Notes under the pieces: generated by a model | What the model saw: only the letters and a program-made list of their open reading frames with translations | Database searches by the model: none | Told to the model about the DNA's origin: nothing | In this document: in pieces, positions 34,295-42,549 of the stretch | Position numbering within the stretch: the stretch's first letter is position 1 | How the letters are laid out: each line of letters begins with the position of its first letter | Assembly (NCBI GenBank): GCA_036404435.1 | Contig: DASWZN010000039.1 | Location: forward strand, 124,001-188,000 | Direction of reading: 5' to 3' | Source of the DNA: DASWZN01 sp036404435 | GTDB lineage: Bacteria; Acidobacteriota; Terriglobia; Bryobacterales; Bryobacteraceae | DNA: 64,000 nucleotides | Translations under genes and position numbers: made by a program

Positions 34295-34963
34295 ATGAAC
34301 GCGGCGTCCGGAGGTTCCGAGCCTCATATGTTGTTTCACTGTCAGCCGTCTGGCATCGTGGTCGGCAGGCCGGTCGTGGCGCGCTTCAGGGTTAGCTTCG
34401 CAACGGGCACGGAGATGGCGGCCCTTTTCGAGCGGGATTCGAGTGGAAATACGCGAATAGAGCTTCGGGACCCCTCGAGCCAAGCGATCCATTTCGCTTG
34501 GCTGCGGCCATCGGAGGGGAACAGCGACTTCCTGGTTTTTTATAGCGAGCGCGTCATCGGCGTGCGAAGCTGGCCCCCGCCGCGAACCTCAGATGCCCTC
34601 GGTGGCGGCTCCGCGTTGCCGCCCGCCAGCTTGGTCCGACCATGGCCGCCCTCAGCTGCCCCCGATGCTTGGTTGTTCGGGTTCTTCCAGCCACAGCGGA
34701 CGGACGAGCACCAGGAACTCGCCGGCTACGATGCCAGAAAAGTGCTACTGAGGGGGCATGGCCAGGGCGCCGGCTCCATCCGCGACGCCGGAGAATGTTG
34801 GATCTCAGAGTCCCTGATGATGGTGCTGCGCGAACGGGTTATCAACGACGACGGAAGCGTCGAGGAATGGAACATCACGGAGCTCGAGGAGAAGCAGCCA
34901 ACCGGCGACCTCCTCGCAACGCCTCCGGACTTCAAAGTGATCGACCCGCAGCGCAAACAGTAG
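34295..34963 (+). CDS. Hypothetical protein
   Basis: 222 residues from ATG 34295 (an in-frame ATG at 34277 is the alternative). It reads MNAASGGSEPHMLFHCQPSG, then IELRDPSSQAIHFAWLRPSE and a C-terminal DGSVEEWNITELEEKQPTGD. No signal peptide, membrane helix or recognised domain. Beta-rich character. It lies 40 bases before rnr on the same strand. Coding is supported by length and sensible composition only. Confidence 0.5.
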   Translation: MNAASGGSEPHMLFHCQPSGIVVGRPVVARFRVSFATGTEMAALFERDSSGNTRIELRDPSSQAIHFAWLRPSEGNSDFLVFYSERVIGVRSWPPPRTSDALGGGSALPPASLVRPWPPSAAPDAWLFGFFQPQRTDEHQELAGYDARKVLLRGHGQGAGSIRDAGECWISESLMMVLRERVINDDGSVEEWNITELEEKQPTGDLLATPPDFKVIDPQRKQ

Positions 34964-35003
34964 CGCCCCACCCAAGCGCGCGGTTTGTGGTGTAGTGGAG
35001 GGA

Positions 35004-37310
35004 ATGAGCGCCCCGGCCGGCCTCGGCGACTCCGAAATCCTCGACCACATCGCACGCCAGCCGCACGCCCGCGCCGGCTACAAACAACTGGTGCGGGAAC
35101 TCGGCGCACGCAGTTTCGCAGCACGCACCGAGCTCGAACAGGCGCTGGCACGCCTGGCCGCGAGCGGCGATCTGATCGAGTTCGCTGCCGGCCAGTACGT
35201 GGTCACCCGCCGCAGCCGCGAATTCGCCACCGGCCGCCTCCAGATGCACCGCGACGGTTACGGCTTCGTCGTCCCCGATCACCCCATCGATTCCCTGCGC
35301 GGCGACGTCTTCATTCCGCCCCAGGCCGCCGCCAAAGCCATGCACGGAGATCGCGTCCTGGTGCGTCTGGCCCGCATCGGCGCCGACGGCCGCGCCGAGG
35401 CCGAAATCCTGCGCATCCTGCGCCGCGCCCACGCCACCGTGGTGGGCGAGTTTCGCGTGCAGGCCAAAGCTAACTTCGTGGTCCCGCACGACGAGCGCAT
35501 CCAGCAGTGGATTCTCATTCCCGACGGCCTCGAGCGCCCCCCGCGGCCCACGCCGACGGACCGCATGGGCGCGCAGCCCATCGACGCCGCCCAGGTCGCC
35601 GACCTCGACGGCATGATCGTCAACGTCGAGCTCATCGAGTTCCCCGAAGAGCGCGGCAACGCCATCGGCCGCGTCATCGAGATCCTGGGATACCCCGACG
35701 ATTTCGGCGTGGACGTCGAAATCGTCATCCGCAAGCACCACCTGCCGCATCGTTTCCCGCCCGAAGTCCTCGAACAGGCGCAGACGCTCCCTTCTTCGAT
35801 CCGCGCCGATGAGACCTCCGGCCGCACAGATTTCCGCGGCATGGACGTCGTGACCATCGACGGCGAGACCGCGCGCGACTTCGACGACGCCGTCTGGGTC
35901 GACAAATCGTCCAGCGGCAACTACCTCCTGCACGTCCACATCGCCGACGTCAGCCACTACCTGCAACCCGGCACGCCCATCGACGCCGAGGCGCGCCTGC
36001 GCGGCACCAGCGTCTACTTCCCGGACCGCGCCATTCCCATGCTGCCGCTCGAGCTCTCGACCGGCCTCTGCTCGCTCAATCCGCACGTGGATCGCCTGAC
36101 CCTCTCGGTCCTCCTCGAGCTCGACCATCGCGGCGACGTGGTCGGCCAGGAATTCGTCCGCGGCGTCATCCGCAGCGTGGAGCGCATGACGTACACCAAC
36201 GTCCACCTGCTCCTCGAAGGCGACGCCGGGCTGAAGGAACGTTACGGCCACATGGCCGCCCGTTTCGAGCTGATGCGCGAGCTGGCGCTGATCCTCAACC
36301 GCAAGCGCGTGCGGCGCGGCTCCATCGATTTCGATCTGCCCGAACCCCTCATCGAATTCGACCCGCAGGGCCAGATGGCCGCCATCACCCGCGCGCCGCG
36401 CAACATCGCGCACCGCATCATCGAGGAGTTCATGCTGGCCGCCAACGAGGCCGTCGCGGCGCACCTCGAGCAGGCGGAGATTCCATCCCTCTACCGCATC
36501 CACGAGCCGCCCGACCCGCGCCGCGTGATGGATTTCGAAGAGATCGCCGCGCACTTCGGCCACTCCCTCGGCGTGGGCGCCATCCCGGTGAAACGCTTCG
36601 CCATGGTGGACCGCCGGCGCGACGGCGGCAAGGTGCGCCGCGATATCGTGCTGGCCGGGCCTGGCCTCGACATCTCCCCCCGGCACTATCAGAAGCTGGT
36701 GAGCCGCATCGAGGGCCTGCCCGAAGAGCGCATCCTCAACTACCTCATGCTGCGCTCGCTCAAGCAGGCGCGCTACAGCGAGCGCAACACCGGCCACTTC
36801 GCTCTGGCCGCGGACACCTACACCCACTTCACCTCGCCCATCCGCCGCTACCCGGACCTGATCGTTCACCGCGTGCTGGCGTCAACGTTCCGTGCCGGCT
36901 CGCCCATCCCGGAGCGCGATCTGCACGCCATCGCCGACGAGTGCTCGCAATCGGAGCGCCGCGCCGCCGACGCCGAGCGCGAGCTGGTCGAGTGGAAGAA
37001 GGTGCAGTTCATGGCCGACCGCCTGGGCGAGGAGTTCAAGGCCCTCATCACCAGCACCACGCGCTTCGGATTCTTCGTCGAGCTCGAAGACCTCTTCGTC
37101 GAGGGCCTGGTGCCCCTGGAGACGCTCCCCGGCGACCGCTACGGCTACAACGAGAACACGCACAAGGTCGTCGGCCAGCGTACCCGCCGCGAGTTCTCGA
37201 TCGGCGACGAAGTCAAGGTCCGTCTCGACCGAGTCGAGGCCATCGAGCGCAAGCTTCAATTCTCGCTGGCCGAACCCGAACCGGAGCGGCGGCGGAAAAG
37301 GCGGGGGTGA
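35004..37310 (+). CDS. rnr: Ribonuclease R
   Basis: 768 residues from ATG 35004 with GGAGGGA upstream (GTG 34995 is in frame). Domain order is typical of the RNase II/R family: N-terminal helix-turn-helix (residues 8-60), cold-shock domains (GRLQMHRDGYGFVVPDHP), the RNB nuclease domain with catalytic Asp cluster in TIDGETARDFDDAVWVD, and a C-terminal S1 domain (TTRFGFFVELEDLFVEGLVP). It degrades structured RNA 3' to 5'. The last 180 bases are present again at 38285-38466. Confidence 0.95.
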   Translation: MSAPAGLGDSEILDHIARQPHARAGYKQLVRELGARSFAARTELEQALARLAASGDLIEFAAGQYVVTRRSREFATGRLQMHRDGYGFVVPDHPIDSLRGDVFIPPQAAAKAMHGDRVLVRLARIGADGRAEAEILRILRRAHATVVGEFRVQAKANFVVPHDERIQQWILIPDGLERPPRPTPTDRMGAQPIDAAQVADLDGMIVNVELIEFPEERGNAIGRVIEILGYPDDFGVDVEIVIRKHHLPHRFPPEVLEQAQTLPSSIRADETSGRTDFRGMDVVTIDGETARDFDDAVWVDKSSSGNYLLHVHIADVSHYLQPGTPIDAEARLRGTSVYFPDRAIPMLPLELSTGLCSLNPHVDRLTLSVLLELDHRGDVVGQEFVRGVIRSVERMTYTNVHLLLEGDAGLKERYGHMAARFELMRELALILNRKRVRRGSIDFDLPEPLIEFDPQGQMAAITRAPRNIAHRIIEEFMLAANEAVAAHLEQAEIPSLYRIHEPPDPRRVMDFEEIAAHFGHSLGVGAIPVKRFAMVDRRRDGGKVRRDIVLAGPGLDISPRHYQKLVSRIEGLPEERILNYLMLRSLKQARYSERNTGHFALAADTYTHFTSPIRRYPDLIVHRVLASTFRAGSPIPERDLHAIADECSQSERRAADAERELVEWKKVQFMADRLGEEFKALITSTTRFGFFVELEDLFVEGLVPLETLPGDRYGYNENTHKVVGQRTRREFSIGDEVKVRLDRVEAIERKLQFSLAEPEPERRRKRRG

Positions 37311-37400
37311 CGGCCGGAGCGCCAACCGAGCCGCGACCACAGGGAGCGGTTCGCCTGCCCTTCGGACGACCCGCCTGCCCGGCCCCGTCTCGGCTGATGG

Positions 37401-37406
37401 TAAGAT
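37401..37406 (+). promoter_or_regulatory. Candidate -10 for the toxin-antitoxin pair
   Basis: TAAGAT, 9 bases before ATG 37416 and without Shine-Dalgarno. Confidence 0.4.
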
Positions 37407-37415
37407 GGCTACATC

Positions 37416-37673
37416 ATGATGTCACGCAGCCAGATCAGCCTCGAGTCGGAGGTCCAGCGCCGGGCGCGCAAGCGGGCCAGCGATCTGGGCGTCTCCCTCG
37501 CCGAGTACATTCGGCGTCTTGTGGCGCGCGATCTCGGTAGCTCCCAACCGGCGGTCGGCCCGGCGGGTGCGTTCGACCTGGGGGCTTCCGGCGGCTCGGA
37601 CGTGGCCCGCAACAAGAGGGCCATGGTCGCCGAAGCCTTTGCTGCAGGGCACGCGAAGCCGCGCCGGCCGTAG
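37416..37673 (+). CDS. vapB: VapB-type antitoxin, ribbon-helix-helix-like
   Basis: 85 residues (a second ATG directly follows the first). MSRSQISLESEVQRRARKRA and SDLGVSLAEYIRRLVARDL form a ribbon-helix-helix or related DNA-binding domain (residues 2-42). The C-terminal half is flexible and would wrap the toxin. It lies 10 bases before the PIN toxin gene. The complex should bind its own promoter and repress it. Confidence 0.8.
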   Translation: MMSRSQISLESEVQRRARKRASDLGVSLAEYIRRLVARDLGSSQPAVGPAGAFDLGASGGSDVARNKRAMVAEAFAAGHAKPRRP

Positions 37674-37683
37674 CGCTCCCCGT

Positions 37684-38097
37684 ATGAGCCTCTTTGTCGA
37701 TACGTCCATGTGGTACGCGGCGGCCGACTCTTCGGATACCAGCAACCCGCTGGCAAAGGCCATTCTCTCGGGCGGCGAGCCGCTGGTTATCACCGATCAC
37801 GTCCTGATCGAAACGTGGACTTTGATTCGCCATCGACTCGACCGCCGCGCCTCCGAGCGATTCTGGCAGGTCCTGCGCGACGGCGTGGCGACTATCGAGA
37901 CCGTCGGCGCCGCCGATTTGGAGGCCGCATGGCAGATTGGGTTGGCCTATCGTGACCAGGACTTCTCCATCGTCGACCGGACGAGTTTCGCCGTTATGTG
38001 CCGGCTTGGCATAGAGCGCGCCGCTTCCCTCGATGATCACTTTGCCATCTTTCGCTTCGGTCCGAACCGCCGCCGGGCCTTTACGGTTGTGCGCTGA
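37684..38097 (+). CDS. vapC: VapC-type PIN-domain toxin (ribonuclease)
   Basis: 137 residues. PIN-domain acidic residues are visible: D6 in LFVDTSMWY, E43 in TDHVLIETW, D98 in FSIVDRTSF and the later DDHF pair. Such toxins cleave tRNA or rRNA and are held inactive by the antitoxin from the gene just upstream. The DFSIVDRTSFAVM pattern is typical of the PIN group with short VapB partners. The pair sits between rnr and a duplicated gene fragment. Confidence 0.87.
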   Translation: MSLFVDTSMWYAAADSSDTSNPLAKAILSGGEPLVITDHVLIETWTLIRHRLDRRASERFWQVLRDGVATIETVGAADLEAAWQIGLAYRDQDFSIVDRTSFAVMCRLGIERAASLDDHFAIFRFGPNRRRAFTVVR

Positions 38098-38466
38098 CCC
38101 GCCTCCTCCCCCATCGCGTATCATCGTCATTGAGATGTCTGCCAGCGGCGTGCAACTGATGACCCCGGCCTTGTTCGAGCGCGTGCTCGGCTAGGCGCGA
38201 TCGTCCCCGAGGCGCCGCATGAACTTCAACTTCCACGCCACGCTCGAGGAGAACCCGTCCCGCCTCCTCAACGTTCTCCTGCGCGCGGCGACCGCTACGG
38301 CCTCCACGAGAACGCGCACAAGATCGTCGGCCAGCGCACCCGCCGCGAGTTCTCGATCGGCGACGAAGTCAAGGTCCGTCTCGACCGAGTCGAGGCCATC
38401 GAGCGCAAGCTTCAATTCTCGCTGGCCGAGCCGGAGCCGGAACAGAGGCGGAAGCGGCGGGGCTGA
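38098..38466 (+). pseudogene. Chimera: wbuC 5' copy joined to rnr 3' copy
   Basis: Bases 38098-38284 copy the promoter and first third of the WbuC-like gene at 40890-41076, including TATCAT and ATG (38135). Codon 20 is changed from CAG to TAG (38192-38194), so it cannot make the protein. At about 38285 the sequence switches to the last 180 bases of rnr (37130-37310), kept to its stop codon at 38464-38466 but in a different frame from the first part. Such a wbuC-head to rnr-tail joint is what a tandem duplication from inside rnr to inside wbuC would leave. Confidence 0.85.
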
Positions 38467-38758
38467 CGCCGCTCGCCTCGCTATACGGAGTCAATCTTGC
38501 GTATGGCCGTCAATCCGGCCAGGGCCTTGTCGAACGCTTCCCAGAACGCCGTTTGGGGGCAGCCACGCGGATTGATGGTGGGTAGGGCTGCTCTCTGGAC
38601 GGGCAAGGAATCGCAGAGTCAATCCCACGGAAATCGCGACCAGGTGACGGCGTGGTGTCACATAGCATCGCCCGGCAGTACTCGACTCACCAGGAGCAGC
38701 GAACCAGGGTCACGCAGACGCCTGCACTCCTTGGCCAGACCCCTCACAAATCGCCGCC
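38467..38758. other. Gene-free stretch before the GT41 gene end
   Basis: About 290 bases with no supported gene or repeat. It follows the duplicated rnr end and may hold decayed downstream sequence. Confidence 0.35.
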
Positions 38759-40318
38759 TCACTGCGGGCTCAGACCCACCATTTGGCGGTAAATGCGTTC
38801 CATGTTCCGGGCAAAGCCGGCCGTGTCGCATACCGGAGACCGACCCAGCCGGGAGCGCATGTTCTGCCTAAGCTCTTCGAGAAACTCGCACCGGCAGGGA
38901 GAGTTCGCGATGCGCACGGCAATCGAGATGTATTCTCCCAGACTACGGCCAACAAACTCGCCCAGGTTCGCCGCCCGCAGGATCGAAGCACTGGTTCGAG
39001 CAATCCACCGATCTCCGGAGAAGGTTACGACCGGGACGCCTTGCCAGATCGCTTCGGCGGTTGTTGTACCTCCACTGTAAGGGAAGGTGTCCAAGGCCAC
39101 GTCGATGTGGTCGTAGGTCCGCAGGAAGTCGTAGTGCTCCGCGGGTCCGTCCAAACAAAGTCTTTCGGGGGGAATGTCGCGGTCACGGAACAGCGCATGC
39201 ACATGCTCGACCGCTTCGGGCGCACCGAGGGCCGAGTTTCTTAACCTCAACACGGTGTCGGGAGCGTCGTGTAGAATCCGGCTCCACGCGTCCACGACGT
39301 TTCGCGTGATCTTATACAGGGGAGCCAGGCAACCGAATGTGAACCGTTCCATGGTGGAACAGGGTGGCATCGCCACCTTCGGCACCGGATAGCCCACTTC
39401 AAACGTCAGATAGCTGCCCGCCACCCGGATAATCTTCTCGCAATAGTACTCCTCTTCTTCCTGAGGGATCACCACATCGTCACCGATCAGATAGTCGATC
39501 GAGGAAATGCCCGAGGTCGCGTACATGTTGAACCACTCGACCACCACCGGCGCCGGCCGAAGCCCGAACAGTGGCAGTCTACGGGTCCGGCTGTAGCCAT
39601 TCAGATCCACCAGCAAGTCGATCCCGGCCGCCTCAATCCGTTCCGCCACCGCCCGGTTCGCAAGGCCGCTGATGTCGTGGAAGCGGTCTTCCGGGCACGG
39701 CCTGTACCCGTGCTTGATTTGATCCGCCGGGGCATCGGAGAACAGGTTGATCTGAAAATGGCCGCGGTCGTGATGATTGATCAGTCCCCAAACCGGCTTC
39801 ATCCAGTTGTGCTTCGGAAAGAAGGACGAGACGTAACCAACCCGCACGGGCTCATCCGCGGATTCGATCCGCCGCTCGAATCCGGACCGCCGCGCCGCGG
39901 GGACGTACAATTCGGCCCAGGCGCGCCGCGCCTCGAGAATGGCCCGGTTGTCGCTTTCCGAGCTTCCGGGAATGATCGTCGCGATGCTTGCTTGCGCGGG
40001 CTCCAGATAGACCCCGGCGGTGGCCTGCCGGAACAGGGCCAGCGCCTCGTCCACCTGCCCGAGTTGAAAGCTGCGGCAGGCAGCATCGAACTGGCTGTGT
40101 CCCTCCGGCTCGACTCGCAATCCCAGGGCCCCGTCGAGGAATGGCACGGCCTCATCGGACCGGCCCAAGGCTTCGAGGACCTGGCACAATCCCGTGAGCG
40201 CTTCTCCGTGCGCCGGCTCGGCGCGCAGAGCCTCCCGGTACCCCGCCAGGGCCTGCTCCAGGCGGCCAGCGCGGTGGTGCTCCACGGCGGACTCGAACCA
40301 TGCGTTTCCCTGGCTCAC
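38759..40318 (-). CDS. TPR-containing GT41 glycosyltransferase (O-GlcNAc transferase/SPINDLY-like)
   Basis: 519 residues. TPR-like helices occupy about residues 1-110 (AVEHHRAGRLEQALAGYREAL, AVPFLDGALGL). The catalytic part has RVGYVSSFFPKHNWMKPVWG, DLLVDLNGYSRTRRLPLFGL, APVVVEWFNMYATSGISSID, the typical LAPLYKITRNVVDAWSRILH and LDTFPYSGGTTTAEAIWQGV, PVVTFSGDRWIARTSASIL. These are core motifs of GT41 enzymes, which put GlcNAc or other sugars on Ser/Thr of proteins. The target is unknown. It is divergent from the small gene at 40367. Confidence 0.88.
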   Translation of the reverse strand: MSQGNAWFESAVEHHRAGRLEQALAGYREALRAEPAHGEALTGLCQVLEALGRSDEAVPFLDGALGLRVEPEGHSQFDAACRSFQLGQVDEALALFRQATAGVYLEPAQASIATIIPGSSESDNRAILEARRAWAELYVPAARRSGFERRIESADEPVRVGYVSSFFPKHNWMKPVWGLINHHDRGHFQINLFSDAPADQIKHGYRPCPEDRFHDISGLANRAVAERIEAAGIDLLVDLNGYSRTRRLPLFGLRPAPVVVEWFNMYATSGISSIDYLIGDDVVIPQEEEEYYCEKIIRVAGSYLTFEVGYPVPKVAMPPCSTMERFTFGCLAPLYKITRNVVDAWSRILHDAPDTVLRLRNSALGAPEAVEHVHALFRDRDIPPERLCLDGPAEHYDFLRTYDHIDVALDTFPYSGGTTTAEAIWQGVPVVTFSGDRWIARTSASILRAANLGEFVGRSLGEYISIAVRIANSPCRCEFLEELRQNMRSRLGRSPVCDTAGFARNMERIYRQMVGLSPQ

Positions 40319-40338
40319 GGCTTATCGCCTGGTTGCGT

Positions 40339-40344
40339 TATAAT
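40339..40344 (+). promoter_or_regulatory. Candidate -10 element
   Basis: A consensus TATAAT, 22 bases before ATG 40367; a G-rich Shine-Dalgarno-like run lies between. Confidence 0.45.
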
Positions 40345-40366
40345 GCCCGCAGGTAAGGGGGGTAGC

Positions 40367-40801
40367 ATGATTCCTGCGTCTATCACTTTGCACTCGGCTT
40401 CCAATCGACTCACCGCTCAGCTAGGGGGAACGTATGTCTCGTGTCTGTTCCGCCAGCCTGCTGGGTCAGCCATTCCGCCCGGCAAATACACCATCTCCGC
40501 TCCCATGCACAACTCAGTTTACGGCACGTTTGCTTTGCTGTCACCGACGCGCGCGGCGTCCCCTTGGGGGATGGGGTGGATTGACATTCACGGGCCGTCC
40601 GCGCAGGCGGGCAAAGACTGGATCGACCTCCGAGGGAGCGCGGACTGGATAGAGCTGCCCTCGCTCGTCAACCAGCCGGGAGTTTTTGTTCTCCTGGAGC
40701 AACCGCTTGCCGGGCGAAACACTATTTTGATTACCGGAGGGTTTGCCGATTTGATGGGGGCGCTACACCAAGCGGGCGGAGCCACGGTCACGGTTGCGTG
40801 A
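40367..40801 (+). CDS. Small beta-rich protein, unknown
   Basis: 144 residues from ATG 40367, preceded by AAGGGGGG and a consensus TATAAT. MIPASITLHSASNRLTAQLG opens it, then IPPGKYTISAPMHNSVYGTF and MGWIDIHGPSAQAGKDWIDL. The IPPGKYTI segment recalls DUF2778/L,D-transpeptidase-like amidase effectors, but no catalytic His or Cys in the usual place is seen, so I do not assign it. Divergent from the GT41 gene, 48 bases apart. Confidence 0.5.
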   Translation: MIPASITLHSASNRLTAQLGGTYVSCLFRQPAGSAIPPGKYTISAPMHNSVYGTFALLSPTRAASPWGMGWIDIHGPSAQAGKDWIDLRGSADWIELPSLVNQPGVFVLLEQPLAGRNTILITGGFADLMGALHQAGGATVTVA

Positions 40802-40911
40802 GACCATCAACCTCCGGAGTGCCTCCATCAATGGCGGCACGCCCAGTCACCGCGCCGATTAGAGCGGTTGACAGCCTATCCGGAAGCCGCCCGCCTCCAT
40901 CCCCCATCGCG

Positions 40912-40917
40912 TATCAT
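40912..40917 (+). promoter_or_regulatory. Candidate -10 of the WbuC-like gene
   Basis: TATCAT, 10 bases before ATG 40928; the same hexamer and spacing are kept in the duplicated copy at 38119-38124. Confidence 0.45.
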
Positions 40918-40927
40918 CGTCATTAAG

Positions 40928-41410
40928 ATGTCCGCCAACCGCGTCCAACTGATGACCCCGGCGCTGTTCGATCGCGTGCTCCACCAGGCGCGCCAGTCGC
41001 CGCGGCAGCGCATGAACTTCAACTTCCACGCAACGCTCGACGAAAATCCGTCGCGCCTCCTCAACGTTCTCCTGCGCGGGACCTATATCACGCCACACCG
41101 GCACTCCGATCCCCCTAAGTCGGAATCGTTCGTCGTGCTCGAAGGCCGCATCGCCGTTTTCATCTTCGACGATACCGGTCGCGTCGCAGAGCGCCACGCG
41201 CTCGGCCGCGGCGACGCCGCCCTCGGCATCGACATCGCGCCCGGCATCTGGCACACCGCCGCGGCGCTCTCCGACCACGCCGTCTGCTTCGAGGTGAAGC
41301 CCGGGCCCTACGTTCAGGCCGTGGACAAGGAGTTTGCGCCCTGGGCGCCGCGCGAAGGCGACCCGCGGTGCGCCGCGTATCTGGAGACGCTCTTATGCGA
41401 TTTCAAGTAG
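40928..41410 (+). CDS. wbuC: WbuC-family cupin-fold metalloprotein
   Basis: 160 residues from ATG 40928. N-terminal QLMTPALFDRVLHQARQSPR and MNFNFHATLDENPSRLLNVL are family signatures; the cupin has TPHRHSDPPKSESFVVLEGR with the metal-binding His/His/Glu and IDIAPGIWHTAAAL with the last His. WbuC proteins are known mainly from O-antigen clusters and have no settled reaction. No such cluster is nearby. The stop overlaps the next gene by 16 bases. A partial copy lies at 38098-38284. Confidence 0.85.
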   Translation: MSANRVQLMTPALFDRVLHQARQSPRQRMNFNFHATLDENPSRLLNVLLRGTYITPHRHSDPPKSESFVVLEGRIAVFIFDDTGRVAERHALGRGDAALGIDIAPGIWHTAAALSDHAVCFEVKPGPYVQAVDKEFAPWAPREGDPRCAAYLETLLCDFK

Positions 41411-41862
41411 CGTTCGTCGCCCTCGCGGCTACTCTGCTGGCAGCCGGTCCGCGGCTCCGTCCCGCCCGCAGTTCCGATTTGCCCGGCGTCTGGGTCATGG
41501 TCGACATGACGCACAACGCGCCCTTCGATCCCGAAGACAAGCTGTTTGCCCCCTACCAAATCTTCGCCTTCGACCGGAAAGGCGGCATGAAGCACATGAC
41601 CAGCGCCAAGCCGTTCACCGACGGCCAGCTCGCGCTCTTCGATTCGGCGCCCCAAATCACCCGCTACGGCGTGGACGGAAATGGAACGCTCGTGCTCTCC
41701 AATCCCTCCTGGGACGCGCCCCTCAAGTACCAGTGCCGAGTGGTGACCAAAGCGGAGGCTGCGGCCGATCCGAAATCGCCGCAGGCGGGCGATCTGCTGC
41801 TGGCCCTCATCGACGAGCGGGGCAGGGAAGCCTGGTCCAAGCTTCTTCGGAAAGCGCCCTGA
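41395..41862 (+). CDS. Exported hypothetical protein (lipocalin-like)
   Basis: 155 residues from ATG 41395. Signal peptide MRFQVAFVALAATLLAAGPR. The mature part begins LPGVWVMVDMTHNAPFDPED, the G-x-W start common in lipocalin-like and THAP4-type beta barrels, then QIFAFDRKGGMKHMTSAKPF. It overlaps the WbuC-like gene by 16 bases. Function unknown. Confidence 0.65.
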   Translation: MRFQVAFVALAATLLAAGPRLRPARSSDLPGVWVMVDMTHNAPFDPEDKLFAPYQIFAFDRKGGMKHMTSAKPFTDGQLALFDSAPQITRYGVDGNGTLVLSNPSWDAPLKYQCRVVTKAEAAADPKSPQAGDLLLALIDERGREAWSKLLRKAP

Positions 41863-42549
41863 CTACAGGCTCATAATCTCTCGGAACCGCGCCGATTGCC
41901 GGCGTGACATCTCCACTGTCAGCCCGCCGCGCAGGGTCGCCACCAGGCCGCCGCTGACCCCGATATCCACCTTCTCGATCCACTTCAAGTTGATCATCTG
42001 CTTGCGGCTGGCGCGAAAGAACATGGTGGCGTCGAGGTCTTCCTCCAGCGCGTTCAGCGAGCGGCGGATCAGAGGCCGCTCGTTGCCGAACCAGACACGC
42101 GTGTAGTTGCCCTCCGATTCGAGCAGGAGGATGTCGGGCAGGTGGACGATCCAGCAGCGGTCGCCGTCCCGGACAAAAACCCGCTCCAACCGGCCCAGCC
42201 GCGGAGCCGGCCGCACCTTCGCCAGGGCAGCCGCCAGGCGTGCCGGAGCGATAGGCTTGAGCAGGTAGTCCAGCGCATTCACCTCGAACGCCTTGATGGC
42301 GTAAGCATCGTAGGCCGTGGTGAAGATGACCTGCGGAACATCCTCCAGCCGCTCGAGCAGGTCGAAGCCGGTCATCCCGGGCATCTGTATATCCAAGAAA
42401 ATGAGGTCCGGGGCAAGCTTGGGAATCAGTTCGAGAGCCTCCTCCACGCCGCGCGCCTCCCCCACGATTTCCACCTCGGGATGCGCGGCCAGCAGGCGGC
42501 GCAACTCCAGGCGCGCCAGCCGCTCGTCGTCAACGATCAGCGCGGTCAT
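41863..42549 (-). CDS. LytTR-family response regulator
   Basis: 228 residues. Receiver domain: ALIVDDERLARLELRRLL, phospho-Asp in LIFLDIQMPGMTGFDLL, TTAYDAYAIKAFEVNALDYL and LKPI. The LytTR DNA-binding domain covers about residues 125-225: RDGDRCWIVHLPDILLLESE, MFFRASRKQMINLKWIEKVD. It binds DNA through beta strands rather than HTH. It overlaps the kinase gene by 4 bases; together they form a LytS/LytTR-like two-component system. Confidence 0.93.
   Translation of the reverse strand: MTALIVDDERLARLELRRLLAAHPEVEIVGEARGVEEALELIPKLAPDLIFLDIQMPGMTGFDLLERLEDVPQVIFTTAYDAYAIKAFEVNALDYLLKPIAPARLAAALAKVRPAPRLGRLERVFVRDGDRCWIVHLPDILLLESEGNYTRVWFGNERPLIRRSLNALEEDLDATMFFRASRKQMINLKWIEKVDIGVSGGLVATLRGGLTVEMSRRQSARFREIMSL

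Noticed and set aside
34932..36869. 645-codon open frame on the minus strand, antisense to rnr
   Set aside because: High GC leaves long antisense frames. The translation is low-complexity and has no domain, while the plus strand encodes complete RNase R.
40367..40801. DUF2778/L,D-transpeptidase-type effector
   Set aside because: Only the IPPGKYTI segment is similar; no catalytic His/Cys arrangement is present.
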